Source: Tetmemena sp. SeJ-2015
Taxonomy: Eukaryota; Ciliophora; Spirotrichea; Sporadotrichida; Oxytrichidae
Assembly (NCBI GenBank): GCA_027382625.1
Contig: JAJKFJ010021253.1
Coordinates: forward strand, 29,444 to 93,443
Direction of reading: 5' to 3'
Length of the DNA stretch: 64,000 bases
The notes below the pieces were generated by a model. It did not search any database. It saw only the letters and a list, made by a program, of their open reading frames with translations, and was not told the DNA's origin. Each line of letters opens with the position of its first letter. Position 1 is the stretch's first letter. Both the position numbers and the translations under genes were made by a program. This document shows positions 1 to 11,000 of the stretch, piece by piece.

Positions 1-51
1 CTTCTTATGGTCATCTAATTTCTCAGCTCTATTAAAATCATCTTCTGACAT
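1..51 (-). CDS. 5' end of a hypothetical protein gene, cut by the window edge
   Basis: An ATG on the minus strand at 51 opens a frame that stays open to the window edge. The 17 codons visible begin MSEDDFNRAEKLDD and are charged and hydrophilic. The codon choice (GAT, GAA, AAG) resembles the other genes here, and the gene would be divergent from the ORF starting at 111. No family can be named from so little sequence. Confidence 0.4.
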   Translation of the reverse strand, partial: MSEDDFNRAEKLDDHKK

Positions 52-110
52 GATATAAACTTGTAAAAAGATTCCAATAATTAAGAATGAAATTAATTTC
101 CCATTAAGTT

Positions 111-702
111 ATGCGACCATAATAGACAACAAGATTATTGCTGCTATTGGGCTTATTAGGCTTTGCTTTTCTGAAGGTAAATGGCGTGAACTTGAGAGAA
201 GATGATTTAGCAAGAGAATATCTTTGCCTTATTGGGACACTTAGCAGTCATCATTCCTTATTCAATGTTGATAGATTCAAGAACCTTTCAATCTCTGAAA
301 TTATATTTGAAAAGATAGGCGCAGGAGAAGATATGAGTATTTAAGTGATGATCTTGATTTTCATACGGCAATAGCTATTTAAATAAGCTTGAGGATGGAA
401 CCAACGAGTTCTTAAACTTTTTGGTTTCCTTTATCAGGAAATATAAGCCAAAAATTATATTTTGTTTGCAAAGAGTAGCAGATCTTTATTAATCTCAAGG
501 CAGTCTTAGCAAAAGTAAATTATTTTCTGATACACTAAAATCAATTTTTTTAATAAAATAAGCTAAACTATAATTTTTTAGTTGCTATAATTTCGTTTAT
601 GATTTATAAAGTGATAGAATAATTTTCTATCTAATTAATTTCTTCTCAACTGATCTCTTTACTGGATTAAGTTAAATTTAATAAACTATTCTCATATTAT
701 GA
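111..702 (+). CDS. Hypothetical secreted or membrane-anchored protein, interrupted gene
   Basis: With TAA/TAG read as Gln, an ATG at 111 opens MRPQQTTRLLLLLGLLGFAF, a good signal peptide or signal anchor, followed by a hydrophilic segment to about 344. That frame meets TGA near 390. A protein-like segment continues in another frame from about 358 (NKLEDGTNEFLNFL...) to a TGA at 700-702. The frame change at 338-382 implies an intron or IES. The repeat TATTTAA occurs at 338 and 376, but removing that interval leads into the third frame, so the border is unresolved. No family recognised. Either downstream frame could be fortuitous in such AT-rich sequence. Confidence 0.4.
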
Positions 703-904
703 CACATATTTGATTTTAATCGATTTGTATTGCTTGAGAGAAAACTATGTATATAGAAGAGACATATGTTTGCAAAGATTCGTATATACCACTACTTAAT
801 TAGTGACTGTGCCTTATTCCGAGCTAAATCTTATTGTCTTTAAGTATTGTGTACTCGAAAGATATATAATTTAATAACTACATCCTTAACAAAGATATTA
901 CACT

Positions 905-2569
905 ATGGTTGAAGCATCTGCAAGCACTTCCGCTGACTACGTTGACCAACAGTTCGACCCTTGGTTCATCCCTGCTCTCTCTGACTTTGTGAGAGTCCCT
1001 AACCTCACACTCATGGCTGATCCTGAATTCACTACCAACGGCCTTATTCAACAAGCCATGGAAGTTGTAGACAACTAAAATTCATACCCACTACTTTTAA
1101 TTAGTCATCACAAATGAAAGTTTACATCAACAAGCTTGCCATTAATGGCATTAAGAGAACTGTGTTCCACCCTGAGGGCTCTAACCCCCTTATCGTCTAT
1201 GTATATCTTTTATGATAGAGCTTCAATAATTATATCATTATATGTTGTTGACCCAAGTGAGGGCTGTTCTCGCAACGTGATGCTCTACGGTCATTTGGAC
1301 AAGCAACCCTGGGGAAAGGGTTGGGATGAGGACAAGCACCCAACTGACCCAGTGATCATTAATGACTTCATGTTCGGACGTGGATCTTCAGACGATGGAT
1401 ACTCCGCCTTTTCTTGCATGCTCGCAGTCAAGTCTATTCAGTAATCAGGTGGCAAGCACCCTAGAGTTGCCCTCGTGCTTGAGACTGAGGAGGAATCTGG
1501 AAGCCCTAACCTCATCACTCTCCTCACTCTTGCTGAAGAAGTGATTGGCAAGCCAGACGCCTGCTTCTGCATGGATTCTGGAGCCCTCGACTACGACCAG
1601 CTTTGGTTGACTTCTTCCTTGAGAGGAATCTGCATCGTTGATGTGACTATTGAAGCTGGAAAGATTGGCCAACACAGTGGTGAAGTTGGTGATAATAAAA
1701 ATGAACTAAACTACATTTAAATGGTGGCATCGTTCCCGAGACCTTCAGAATTGCAAGAACTCTTCTTAACAGACTTGACGACTGCGAGACTGGAAGAGTT
1801 TGCGAGGAGCTCCAAGTTGCAGTTCCCGAATTCAAGCAGAAGGAGGCTGACTCTTTGGCTGAAAGCTATGGATCTAAGCTCTACACTAAGTACCCAATCC
1901 ATGAGGGTGTGCAATCATCTGGTTAATTTATGTTGTTCTACTAATGTGAATTAATCATTTGAATGCGTAGAACAAGATAATGTATCTGAGCTCTACCTCA
2001 ACAACGTGTGGAGACCTAACCTTTCCATTACTGGCGCTGAAGGCTTGCCAACAATTGCCAATGCTGGAAACGTACTCCGCCCCTCAACTACCATCCGTTG
2101 CTCAATGAGACTCTGCCCCACCTTCGAAGCCAAGGAAGCTGACAAAATCATGCAAGCTAAGCTTAGCCAAAACGTTCCCTACAACGCTAAGGTTACTCTT
2201 GGCCACGGTCATTGCGGTTCCGGCTGGTGCCAAAAGCAGCTTTTAAAATATTTAACCTTTTTAAATATACTCTCGCTTTCTGATTGGCTCCACAACTCTC
2301 TTAACGAGGCAGGCCACACTTTCTTCAATGGAAAGGACTATGCATCTTATTGTCATATTTTATACTACGGATCCTACGGTGAAGGTGGAAGCATTCCTTT
2401 CTTGAAGGAGCTCCAAAATAAATATCCCGACACTCAAATCGTTGCCATGGGAGTGGTTGGACCCAACGCCAACATCCACGGCCCCAACGAGAACATCAAT
2501 CTCATCTATGCCCGCAAAGTCATCAAGACCATCGCTCACGTTCTCTCTGCCGCAGCCACTGCTCAGTGA
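905..2569 (+). CDS. M20 family cytosolic dipeptidase (CNDP2-like), germline form with five IESs and one intron
   Basis: A zinc metallopeptidase of the carnosine dipeptidase group, expected to hydrolyse Cys-Gly and similar dipeptides in the cytosol. After excision the protein runs from MVEASASTSADYV to HVLSAAATAQ and ends at TGA. Family landmarks appear in order: YGHLDKQP (first metal ligands), GRGSSDDG (bridging Asp), ETEEESGS (catalytic Glu plus ligand), CMDSG, and a late NIHGPNE with the final His ligand. The gene is cut by IESs at 1076, 1198, 1687, 2239 and 2344. A 49-nt GT-AG intron at 1922-1970 joins QSS to EQDNVSEL. A TAA at 1442 sits inside ...KSIQQSGGKHP and is clearly Gln. MDS codons are GC-richer than the flanks, suggesting strong expression. 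This gene gives the clearest evidence for the genetic code and for IESs. Confidence 0.93.
1076..1122 (+). other. IES, 47 bp, pointer TA
   Basis: The insert lies between ...VVDN and YINKLAING in the M20 peptidase. TA occurs at 1076 and again at 1123. Removing one copy plus the AT-rich insert joins GAC AAC to TAC ATC AAC and removes an in-frame TGA. The 2-bp pointer makes the exact border less certain than at other sites. Confidence 0.75.
1198..1240 (+). other. IES, 43 bp, pointer TATG
   Basis: TATG is repeated at 1198 and 1241. Excision joins ...NPLIVY to VVDPSEGC, as expected for the family, and corrects a +1 frame break. The insert is AT-rich with no GT-AG ends at the junction. Confidence 0.85.
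1687..1721 (+). other. IES, 35 bp, pointer TGGTG
   Basis: TGGTG occurs at 1687-1691 and 1722-1726. Excision gives HSGEVGGIVPETFRI and repairs the frame. The pointer lacks TA, and the right end is ATG, so neither a TA-type IES nor an intron explains it. Confidence 0.92.
2239..2274 (+). other. IES, 36 bp, pointer GCTTT, in frame
   Basis: GCTTT is repeated at 2239-2243 and 2275-2279. The insert is a multiple of three and has no TGA, so it is translatable if retained. Excision gives QKQLSDWLHNSL, whereas retention adds a hydrophobic stretch absent from the family. Confidence 0.85.
2344..2370 (+). other. IES, 27 bp, pointer ATC (or TA), in frame
   Basis: ATC occurs at 2344 and 2371; a TA pair offset by a few bases gives an almost identical product. 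Excision restores DYASYGEGGSIPF, the strongly conserved M20 motif. The insert keeps the frame and contains no TGA. Confidence 0.88.
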
Positions 2570-2928
2570 AAGTTATACCCAGATTATTTTGATCAATTCT
2601 TACCTTAAATTTAAGATATTTTTTGCTCGCTGTTTTTCATTGTTCACATAAAATGAAAAAGAAGTTGAGGATAGCTGTAATCTTCAATTTATTTCAACCC
2701 TAAATCCTTAAATCAGTATATTAAGATTGATGAAGTGCATTTGTAAATGATTGGCTAAATAAATAACTATGATCACTAGTAGTTCTAATTGAAATGCGAA
2801 TATCGAGTACTCAGACTTTTATTAACCTTAAATTGCTGATCAAATGAAGGGCTCTCTCACTTGAGTGTATTTTCCTCTAAAAACAAATTAAAATAATGAT
2901 TGTTTTTCCAGCGTAAAGGCCATTCCTT
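2570..2928. other. Intergenic, convergent gene ends
   Basis: AT-rich spacer between the stop of the M20 peptidase (+) and the stop of the two-TM protein gene (-). I see no gene or repeat in it; both 3' untranslated regions must lie here. Confidence 0.5.
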
Positions 2929-5151
2929 TCAAGGTACCTCAGAATTAATTCCTTAAGCTCTTTCCTCAAATAAAAACAAGAATAAAATATATTAACTCAT
3001 TAAGACGAAGATGATCATTAGTTGTATAGAAGTCAGGAAAAGAGCGATGAAAATTGACAACCATGAAATCATGGGAGAGTCTGTCGTTACATACATGTCA
3101 AAGTCACCCTCGCCATTTAATTATATTCCCCAATTTTTTACTTTTTTGCCAAGGCCAGCCAACGATTAAATACTAGAGTAGAAAGCGTTCTCATCATAGA
3201 GCCCTAACAGTGATTAAGTTGCAGGAGTATTTTGTTGAGAGGTTGAGGACTGCTACCTTTGCTTTTCAATCTCACTGAAGCAGAATTGTTAATCTGCCTA
3301 AGAAAGAGTCACTCCAGACAAAAATATTGCACACCTTAAAAAGTAACTTTAATTATCCAGAGATGTAGCTGTAGTAGTATGTGCCTTTAATTAGATCAAA
3401 GGTAGCATCTGAGAACTAGGATTGGCCTACAAACGGCACCTTTATTCTATTCTTCTGAATCAAGAATGTGAACTCACGGGACTATTCAGACTCTGGTAGT
3501 GCTTTCAAACAATCTTATTTGAATTTTGACAATAAGAATTAATATCTTAGAGTAACCTGCTCTCAGTAGTCAAGTTTTAGTATTAGATATCTTCCTTCTC
3601 GTAGTCTAGGAAATTAACATAAACTCATTCAAATTAGTTTAAAAGTGGAAATCTAATCCCCAATACTTGAATTCCTTCATCTTCTACTTGAATAAAATGT
3701 AAAAATTGGCTTTATCATAAGAATGTTTTGGTTTATGGATTGTATTGGTAAATTTTGACTGGTCCAGAGTAAAGAGGCCCTGTGTGATTCTCATGCTTGT
3801 TAGATTGCAGCTTCCAATAACCATTATCCAATTGAACCTAGCTATTAGAAAGGATGTACTAACTCTTGCTTGAAAATGCTTTAATATAAATTAACTATAA
3901 GTATGAAGAGGATTTGTAGACTGAGGTCTTGATTGAATCTGTTAACGGCTCTCTCAAAGTCATCTAAGGGGTTATATATGTCAAGTTCAGTTATCTAATA
4001 ACTAAAATTATCAAACTTCTTAATGCGTCCATAAGTTTTATTCAGAGTTTACGATCTAGCAAATCCTAGCCTTCAAGCCAGTAAGAGAGTAGTCCACGCT
4101 ATTCTATTAATCATTCTACGAGTTAGAGAGGTACTTGAATTACAGTCCGCAGAAATAATAGGGATCGGAATTCTAAAGAGTAAGGAATTTTTCAAACTTC
4201 TCATTAGGATCTGTTGTAATCTTTGAAATCTTTCTGTGAACGGGGTCTTAGCAGATGATCTTATTGAAATATAAGCAACTTATATATCTCAAGAGAGCTA
4301 GTAGAGGAGTCTTCCTTATTGTAAACTAGTTTGAGATCTTGAATGAAAGCTCCTTCTGGACATTTGTAATCCACAACTTCTGCTTAATCTCCTGTTGGAT
4401 TTTAGTATTTGTTCATTTCCTCCACTACTTCAAAAGATTACACTTTAAAATCTGAATTGCTTTATTTCGCTGATAGCTAAGAATGAACTATGATCGTACA
4501 ACTTCTTATTCTGTGGGTGTTCATTCTCACTTTGTATAGACTAGTCCTTCACGATATTTAATACATCCTCGTTTGCGAGATATCTTGCTTCGTTATCTGC
4601 CTCCTCTGTCTTGTTCTTGGATAGGTATTCTTAGAATGATACTTTGGGCTGCTGCAAATTCTGAATGTAGATTCCTAATGGCACTAGTCTTCTTTCAAGT
4701 ACACTTTTAGTGCTACTTGTCCCGTCTTCTTTTTGATAAGTCACTTCAACATTCTAAACTAAGTATGCAACCTTAAGTCCACTGATGTAATAGTTCCCTG
4801 CACTAGCTTAAATTAATAATAATAATGCAAAATTAAAGAATAATAAGCATTTGCAATAAATCTTATGAATTTAATTATAGCTTAAAGGAAGTCGTACTGC
4901 TTTGACCAAGTGCCTTTGTTTACTTCATAGTAGGTGCGCCAGCCGAGTCTATTGCTCCAAATGATGACTGTGATTATCGTAATAGCAGCAGCCACCACCA
5001 TCATTACTGCGAAATTGAACCCGTAAAGAGCAACTGTAGACGCTCTGCTGTTCTTACTTTGCCTAAGTTCATCCATCTGACTATCAGCTACTGCGCTCTT
5101 GTTTGACTTCACCGAATGTTGGGATCTAGTTAAGATTGCAACTTGAGACAT
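2929..5151 (-). CDS. Hypothetical two-TM protein with a large lumenal region, multi-IES gene
   Basis: The start is ATG at 5151 (MSQVAILTRSQHS). An about 55-residue cytosolic segment is followed by a TM helix (FAVMMVVAAAITIITVII), then a long extracytosolic region in several frame-shifted pieces, and a second TM near the C-terminus (SWLSIFIALFLTSIQLMI) before TGA at 2929-2931. The pieces include DYKCPEGAFIQDLKLVY, where CPEGAF...L resembles VMO-I-type beta-prism repeats, but this is weak. Removal of a 74-bp IES (4804-4877) joins YDFLQ to ASAGNYYISGL. A later break near 4440 fits a GT-AG intron of only 16-19 nt. At least three further breaks are unresolved. One TM near each end, flanking a soluble domain, recalls TMEM231-like topology, but the sequence does not clearly match. 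Confidence 0.7.
4804..4877 (-). other. IES, 74 bp, 9-bp pointer TTTAAGCTA
   Basis: TAGCTTAAA (plus strand) occurs at 4804-4812 and 4878-4886. Excision continues the two-TM protein frame for more than 130 codons without TGA. This is the longest pointer found in the window. Confidence 0.88.
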
Positions 5152-5489
5152 TTTGAAAGTAATTCGCTATCTTAAAGTAATATAGAATATTATCACTCAA
5201 CAAAATAATCAACATATCATTCACTATGAAGATACATTTTACATTAATTAAGAATGCGCAAGCACAAGTTAAATAATAGGCACAAACACTCCTCTTAGGA
5301 ATTACAGTTCCTGAACGCTATTAAATTGGTAACAAGGCCTTTAAATAATTTTGCTAATTTACTCCAATATCTATCATTAACAGAACCTAATATCAATTTA
5401 AATAGGTATTAAGCAACAACAATAAATGTATGTCAAGTCAATTTGTAAATAAGTTTTGATAAGAACTCGAATTATAAATCTTTAAAATA
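5152..5489. other. Divergent intergenic region, probable shared promoter
   Basis: About 340 bp between two divergent ATGs (two-TM protein and PDI-like protein). It is AT-rich, and no motif stands out with confidence. Confidence 0.4.
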
Positions 5490-7910
5490 ATGGTGAAGAA
5501 TTCTCGAAAATTCCCATCTTTCTTCTCTAAGAAATCGTTGCTTGCACTTCTGTTCCTCGGAATGCTAACAAGCTCTTAATACTTTGCTTAAGCTCAAGAT
5601 ACCAATACTGATGAAGTAAGAAAAGCATAAGAATTTAAACATCATAACTAATTAATTGTGCATTTCTTAAAAGTTAAAATAGAGCGAAGAATTTAATTTC
5701 AAAGACATTTTAATATGAATGTTTTAAAGAAGAAGGCAATCAAATTTAAAATGAGGAAGCCCCTCCTGCTTAGGATCCTCCCAAGCAAAAGCTCCCACCT
5801 CAATGCAGAGAAGATCTACCAACACTATCTGTGAGAGATGTCCTTATAACCAAAGAAAACTGGGACTCGTAAGTAGTTAAGCAGTCATGATATTAAAAAT
5901 ATGGGAGATAGAAAACAATTCAAGGATAATTTTAGTGAAAACTAAAGAGCTTTTAAATTCGTAATCGCAGACTTTAAAATTGATGTTTAGTTTCAAGAAG
6001 TAAAATGAACTCTTTGTGCTCGGTATCAGTGATTCAGAGTAATTTTAATTAGCTTTATAAGAGTGTTCTCTTTGCTGTCAAAGCGAGCCCCTTTTGAAGG
6101 AGTTGCAAGATTTATTCGCATCTGGCAAGTTCAAGCATAAAAATAAGCAAATAGTGATTGCTCGTATCGATACTTCCCTTCAAGGCAACATTCTGGAGAA
6201 GGAAGACATCGTTTTTGAGGCACTTCCCAAAGTGCTAATCGTGAAGTAAGTTAATTAAAACTCTTCATACTGAGAGTGTAAATATGTTTGGACACGTGTT
6301 AGATTTCAAATGGCAATATTTAAGTTAACTCTTTATTAAGGGACCAACACTACTATGGGTATGATCATGCATATGAGATGACTCCTTAATTCCTCCACTA
6401 AATGAACAAGATTATCAATCCTATTGTGCATCTCAAGAGTGAGGAAGAGATCGATCGCTTCTTGGACCAAGACTCATTCTGGCAAGCAGACTATCAGACT
6501 AGTTTCTTCAAAAAGAGCGAAGGCGCAGGCAAATTAGAAGAATACTATGCCAAGATGAGAATTAAGACCAGAGTTATTTGCTTTGTGTGGGACAAACAAG
6601 AGTACAAAGAGGAGTTAAGAGAGCTAAAGAGGGATGCACGCTTCCTCGCCACTAGAGAAAACTTGAGAATTGCAGTTGTCGATGATTAGAAACTAGTGAA
6701 GAAGTATAAGTTGAGATACTAAACTAAAATGTTCTCCTCAGTTGCCATGTCTTCCTTGGTTCTTAAGCGTTACGATGGAGAAACAGTTTACTCAAAAATT
6801 CAAGTTACATTTTACCTAATGATCATATTTACTATGATTTGACATCTGATGAGCATGTGAATGCAGCTTATTGGATCAATAAAAATTCACTGAAGCAAGT
6901 TGATGAGCTCACCAATGAAGCCTATAGACTTTATGAACTCTTAAGACAACCTTAGTTCTATGTTTTCGTGGACTTCGATAATCCAAAGTAGTCGAAAGCT
7001 TGCGCAAATGCTGTAGAAGTCATTAAGCAAGTTGCACCTAAGTTTTCTCACGTTATTGGATTTTTCCATGTCAACAACACTCACATAACTATCAAATAGT
7101 GAGTGACTGGTTATTTACTCAGTTCATTAACAGAAAGAGGATCCTCGGAGTGACTTGGGATGAATTACCAGCCATGGCTTTCAATATGCTTGACTCTCGT
7201 GTGATCGCCTATCCCAGAGGTAAACCAATTGAGAAGGATATCGTTTTCGAGTGGTTTGACGATGTGATGAAGGGCAAGGTGGAAGTAAAAACCAAGGGCT
7301 TCTAAAAGGAGATAGTAGACAAGGAAATTGCACCCCTACTTCTCAATTTCACCATGCCAGCCTCAAGAGAGAACTACACTGACTTGGCTACTCAGGAGGG
7401 TTTTGACACTCTAGTTTTCCTGTACACCACTGAGGCTATCTCTAATCCCCAAAGAAATATCGCTCTGCAGTACAATCTCGTAGCTGACGCTTTCGAAAAG
7501 CTAGGAATGACTCACACTATCAGGACTCTTTCCTATGATGTGAACGTAAATGCTTTCCCAGAAGGCATTGAGTTTACAAATGATCTGCCATAGATATACT
7601 TCCTGCCTGCTTACCACAAGAGGCCTCCCTACAAAAAGTATATTGGCTAAGGAGTGGCAGGTCCAATCCTTAAGTACGTCGAGAAGCACGCAGACATCAA
7701 ATTCAAGTTCATCATATCACTGATAAATTTATTGTAAAGTTCCCTGTTGATGTTTCCCAAGTTGGACTCCCAAGAAAGGACGTCCCAGAAGAATAACAAG
7801 CAGCCGCAGAAGCTCAATAAGATCAGTAGAATTATGATGAGCAAAATACATAATAAGAGCTTGAGCAAACCACTCAATAAGAAGAGGCTCAACACACTGA
7901 GGAACTTTGA
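5490..7910 (+). CDS. Protein disulfide isomerase-related protein with a CSLC motif
   Basis: A secretory-pathway thioredoxin-fold protein. ATG at 5490 gives a basic N-terminus and a signal peptide core (KKSLLALLFLGMLTSS) ending before AQAQDTNTDE. A 78-nt intron (5616-5693) follows. A thioredoxin-like block has ECSLCCQSEPLLKEL where PDIs have WCGHC, then IVIARIDTS and LPKVLIVK. A helical middle region, a second TRX-like domain (YVFVDFDNP...VIGFFHVNN) and a third (ENYTDLATQEGFDTLVFLYT...NVNAFPEGIEF, then QIYFLPAY and VAGPILKYVEKHA) come next. The tail is Gln/Glu-rich and ends ...QHTEEL. Three IESs are placed at 6798, 7085 and 7699; the region 5700-6060 and 6246-6340 contain further breaks. Redox activity is uncertain because the CGHC motif is replaced. 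TGA stop at 7908-7910. Confidence 0.82.
6798..6808 (+). other. Ultra-short IES candidate, 11 bp, pointer ATT
   Basis: ATT occurs at 6798 and 6809. Excision changes the frame so that ...ETVYSKI continues as LPNDHIYYDLTSDEH, and avoids a TGA. The interval is too short to be a spliceosomal intron. A nearby alternative border cannot be excluded. Confidence 0.6.
7085..7095 (+). other. Ultra-short IES candidate, 11 bp, pointer ATA
   Basis: ATA occurs at 7085 and 7096. Excision converts the -1 break after ...HVNNTH into continuous HIVSDWLFTQFINRK and removes a TGA. The length matches the ATT site 290 bp upstream. Confidence 0.55.
7699..7724 (+). other. IES, 26 bp, pointer AAATT
   Basis: AAATT is repeated at 7699-7703 and 7725-7729. 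Excision joins ...EKHADIKF to IVKFPVDVSQVGLP and opens the C-terminal tail of the PDI-like protein. Confidence 0.88.
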
Positions 7911-8016
7911 ATTACTAAATTAATTGAGCTTTATTCCATTAATTTTAATAGAGAGAGAGCTAAAAAACTAAATCTTGATCAATAAAATCATAAAGCATCC
8001 TAATATGATAAATCAT

Positions 8017-11000
8017 TCATCTTTAACCAAGGTTGAGTTTATGAATTTAGACTGCGAAAGGATCATAGTCATCATAGCCTTAGTTTTTGTTAGATCCTGG
8101 CTCATCCTCATCCTGCTCATCCATCATTTAAAACATTGTTTGTATCTAGCGATATATATTTTGAGAATGTTGCTTTATGGTATGTATTATTAGCCTCTAG
8201 TATCCTTTTAAAGTGCCTATTATGCCTAGCTACGATTATTTCCCGGCTGCTGTTCTCTGTTCGTTTATCTTCTTTGATCTCGCGCATTAAAAGTAGAAAA
8301 TTAGGAAGAGAAAATTGTTTTCATTTTGTAAGCTAGAGAGCTATTACTGCTGCTGCTGTTATTTCAGTTGCTATTGAGCATATTTTTGTTGCTGGTAAAG
8401 GTACTAGGCTTATTTCTCTTCTAATGAGGGTTCCTCTTGAATTCTTTGCAAGTCATTGAATCCAAATCGAGCTCCACTTCCTCCTTGCGGAGTCATTTGA
8501 ACTTTATTTAAAATGTATGTGGCCCTATTTCAAAAAGAATAAACAAACTGTTTGCTTGCTGTTATTACTCATAGTGAGTGCGGAGAGGCCTTCATTGAAG
8601 ACCTTTATTGCTTGATTATTCTATTATTCCATCTGAATTTAAGTTTACATAGCTGCTTAAGGAATTTATTGAGTAGCTGGGAGTTGTTGCTTTGTAGGTG
8701 AGAGTGAAGTCTATTGCAAATTTAAATAAAATACGATAATTTAAGGCATTTAATTTTAATAAGGATACCACTTCTTCCTAGATTTGCTAGTTTGATGTCC
8801 TCCTGTGTTTTACTGTTAAGCCCTGCCTCTATCCATGTTCTAGCTGCCTTGCTTAGTGTAAGTCTTGCTTGCTTGATCAGTTGAGGAGCTGTTGCCTTGA
8901 GTTGTTCCTGGTTTGTATGCACCTAAGCTGACCACCATTTGAATAGTGCCTTTTTTAATAATCTGTTTCAATTCCTCATAACTTGTTATCAATTATAAAA
9001 GAAAAATTGAAAGATTTAATCGGCTAGTAGACACATGAATTTCCTTCTCCACTTGCATTTGCACGTTCAGCAAGCATTTGATTTATATCAGGTAATGATC
9101 TTACAAGTAGTCAAAGGGTTAGCAATCTTAAAATAGATGTATACAATTAAATGGTTGAGTATGGTGGAGTAAAATTTGCTAAACTTTTTCATATTATCAT
9201 TGAAGCCTTTAGTCATCAACGAGAGAGGGAAGTAGTGTTAGAGGGGATCTTGCAGTTGAAGAGGAGTAATTATCTGATCTATTTTGAACTGAGAGGACTT
9301 AAGCATTTTGAGTTCGTCTAATAAGGAGATGGGTATTTGAGATTTACTCAATTACAAAAGTGGTTGGAAATGCTGCTCCATAATGGTTCTTAACTTCATT
9401 CTGAAAGAGCATTAAGCAGTCCTTCAGGTGATGATTTTCATGCTGCAACCTTTCAATTCATTTAACAATAATACAATATTTCTAACTTTCAATCACAGCA
9501 TCGTTGCCTCTTTTTACAGTATCAACCAAATCTCTCTCAGGCACATTTCTAGAAATCATTTACCCATTAATCGCCTTTTGAGTTGATTCAAACCCATTCA
9601 TAAATTGCTACTTCTCTCCACCCATCAAACGTCTCATCTACTCTTGCAGTTTAGAATTCTAAGTCTCCTTGAAAAAAATGCAGTATAAACAGATTTATCA
9701 TTATAAATCTCAATAATTATATTGTTTTAAACTCCAGTTTTTTGAGTTCACAATTAAGAAGAATTATTTTCTGTTCTAATTTAGTGGCCTGCTCACTCTG
9801 CCCTTTGTTTAAATTTTTCTATCTGTCCATTTAGCTTTGAAAATTAACTAGGATAAAGAATTTATGTCTACTCAGCTTTTGACTTCAGTTGCCTTTTCTT
9901 TGAGCTGTATCTGAAGAGAATACTTATCTTTATCTAGATCGCTAACTTTGGCTCTCGCCTTGCTGAGCCTTTCTTCAAGAGATTCCTTGTCGGTAGTCAT
10001 TCTGAAAAGCCTTTGCTCAGTCTGTTCTCTGTATTCTAAGTCTTTCTATCTTTGCTTTAGGAGTGCTCCGAAGCATTTAATGCTCAAACATTTAAATTAT
10101 TTGCTATGATGATCTTATAATGCGGAGTTTGATGTCTTTCTTTTTATGGGAGCGGAGATTACCTGGATCAGGGAAGCCAAACGAAAGTAGGTGAAACTTA
10201 AGTTTGGTAATTGCCTGCTCAATAGCGTCTTCTTTCTGTTATTCTCCCTCTAATATGTCTTAATAAGGGCCCTGCCTGTTAGTCTTTGAAGTTCGCTGGA
10301 TCATATTGATGTAGTCTTCCTCTGTTTGCATAGTCTTGGCGTCTTCGTCATCTCTGAATGGATTATTGTTTGGGATGAAAGAATCATCTACTTCATCAAA
10401 CTCTTCATTATCACTTTCCTCCTCCATTCTTTCTTTCGTAGTTTGGTGTTAGCTAACGGTCCTATGTGAGGACTATTCTGTATTCTTGCGTAATTGTTGC
10501 TACTAAGGTTATTTAAACCTTTCAGTAGCAAGTCTATTTCATTGTTGGGAATTGAATTTTAAGGGACCCCTTGATTTGCATATCCACTCATCAAAGAAGG
10601 CTAACCTGAGGCTTTCAGATTATGCTGCTGAGGAGAAGACTGAGACTCGTAGTTTTCTTCATTACTCTAAGGAGAAGGATAAAAACTAGGAATAAGCACA
10701 ATTAAGTTAATTTGCAGATCGTTGTGCACAAACTTATGTCTAGTTTACTATCTCCCTTCATTTTAAAGGACATTCTATCCTTTTTGAGGGGCTGCAGTTC
10801 GCAAATAGCTGTCCATATTATCTGCGTCTTCAAACTCTACAACATAAAAGCAAATGAAAGTGGAAAGAAGACAAATTTAAACATTTTAGACTTCCTAAGC
10901 TGTCAAGTAATTCTGTAAACTTTTATCTCCATTAAAGCCATCCATCCTAAGATTCTTCTAGCCTCCACTTGAATGGATTTACTTCCCACTTGAGCCAGAT

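Noticed and set aside
1922..1970. Considered as an IES
   Set aside because: It begins GT, ends TAG, has no flanking direct repeat, and exact GT-AG removal restores the protein, so it is an intron.
2344..2373. Paramecium-type TA IES of 27 bp
   Set aside because: TA borders are possible at this site, but TGGTG, GCTTT, AACTCT and others in this window lack TA, so a strict TA system does not apply.
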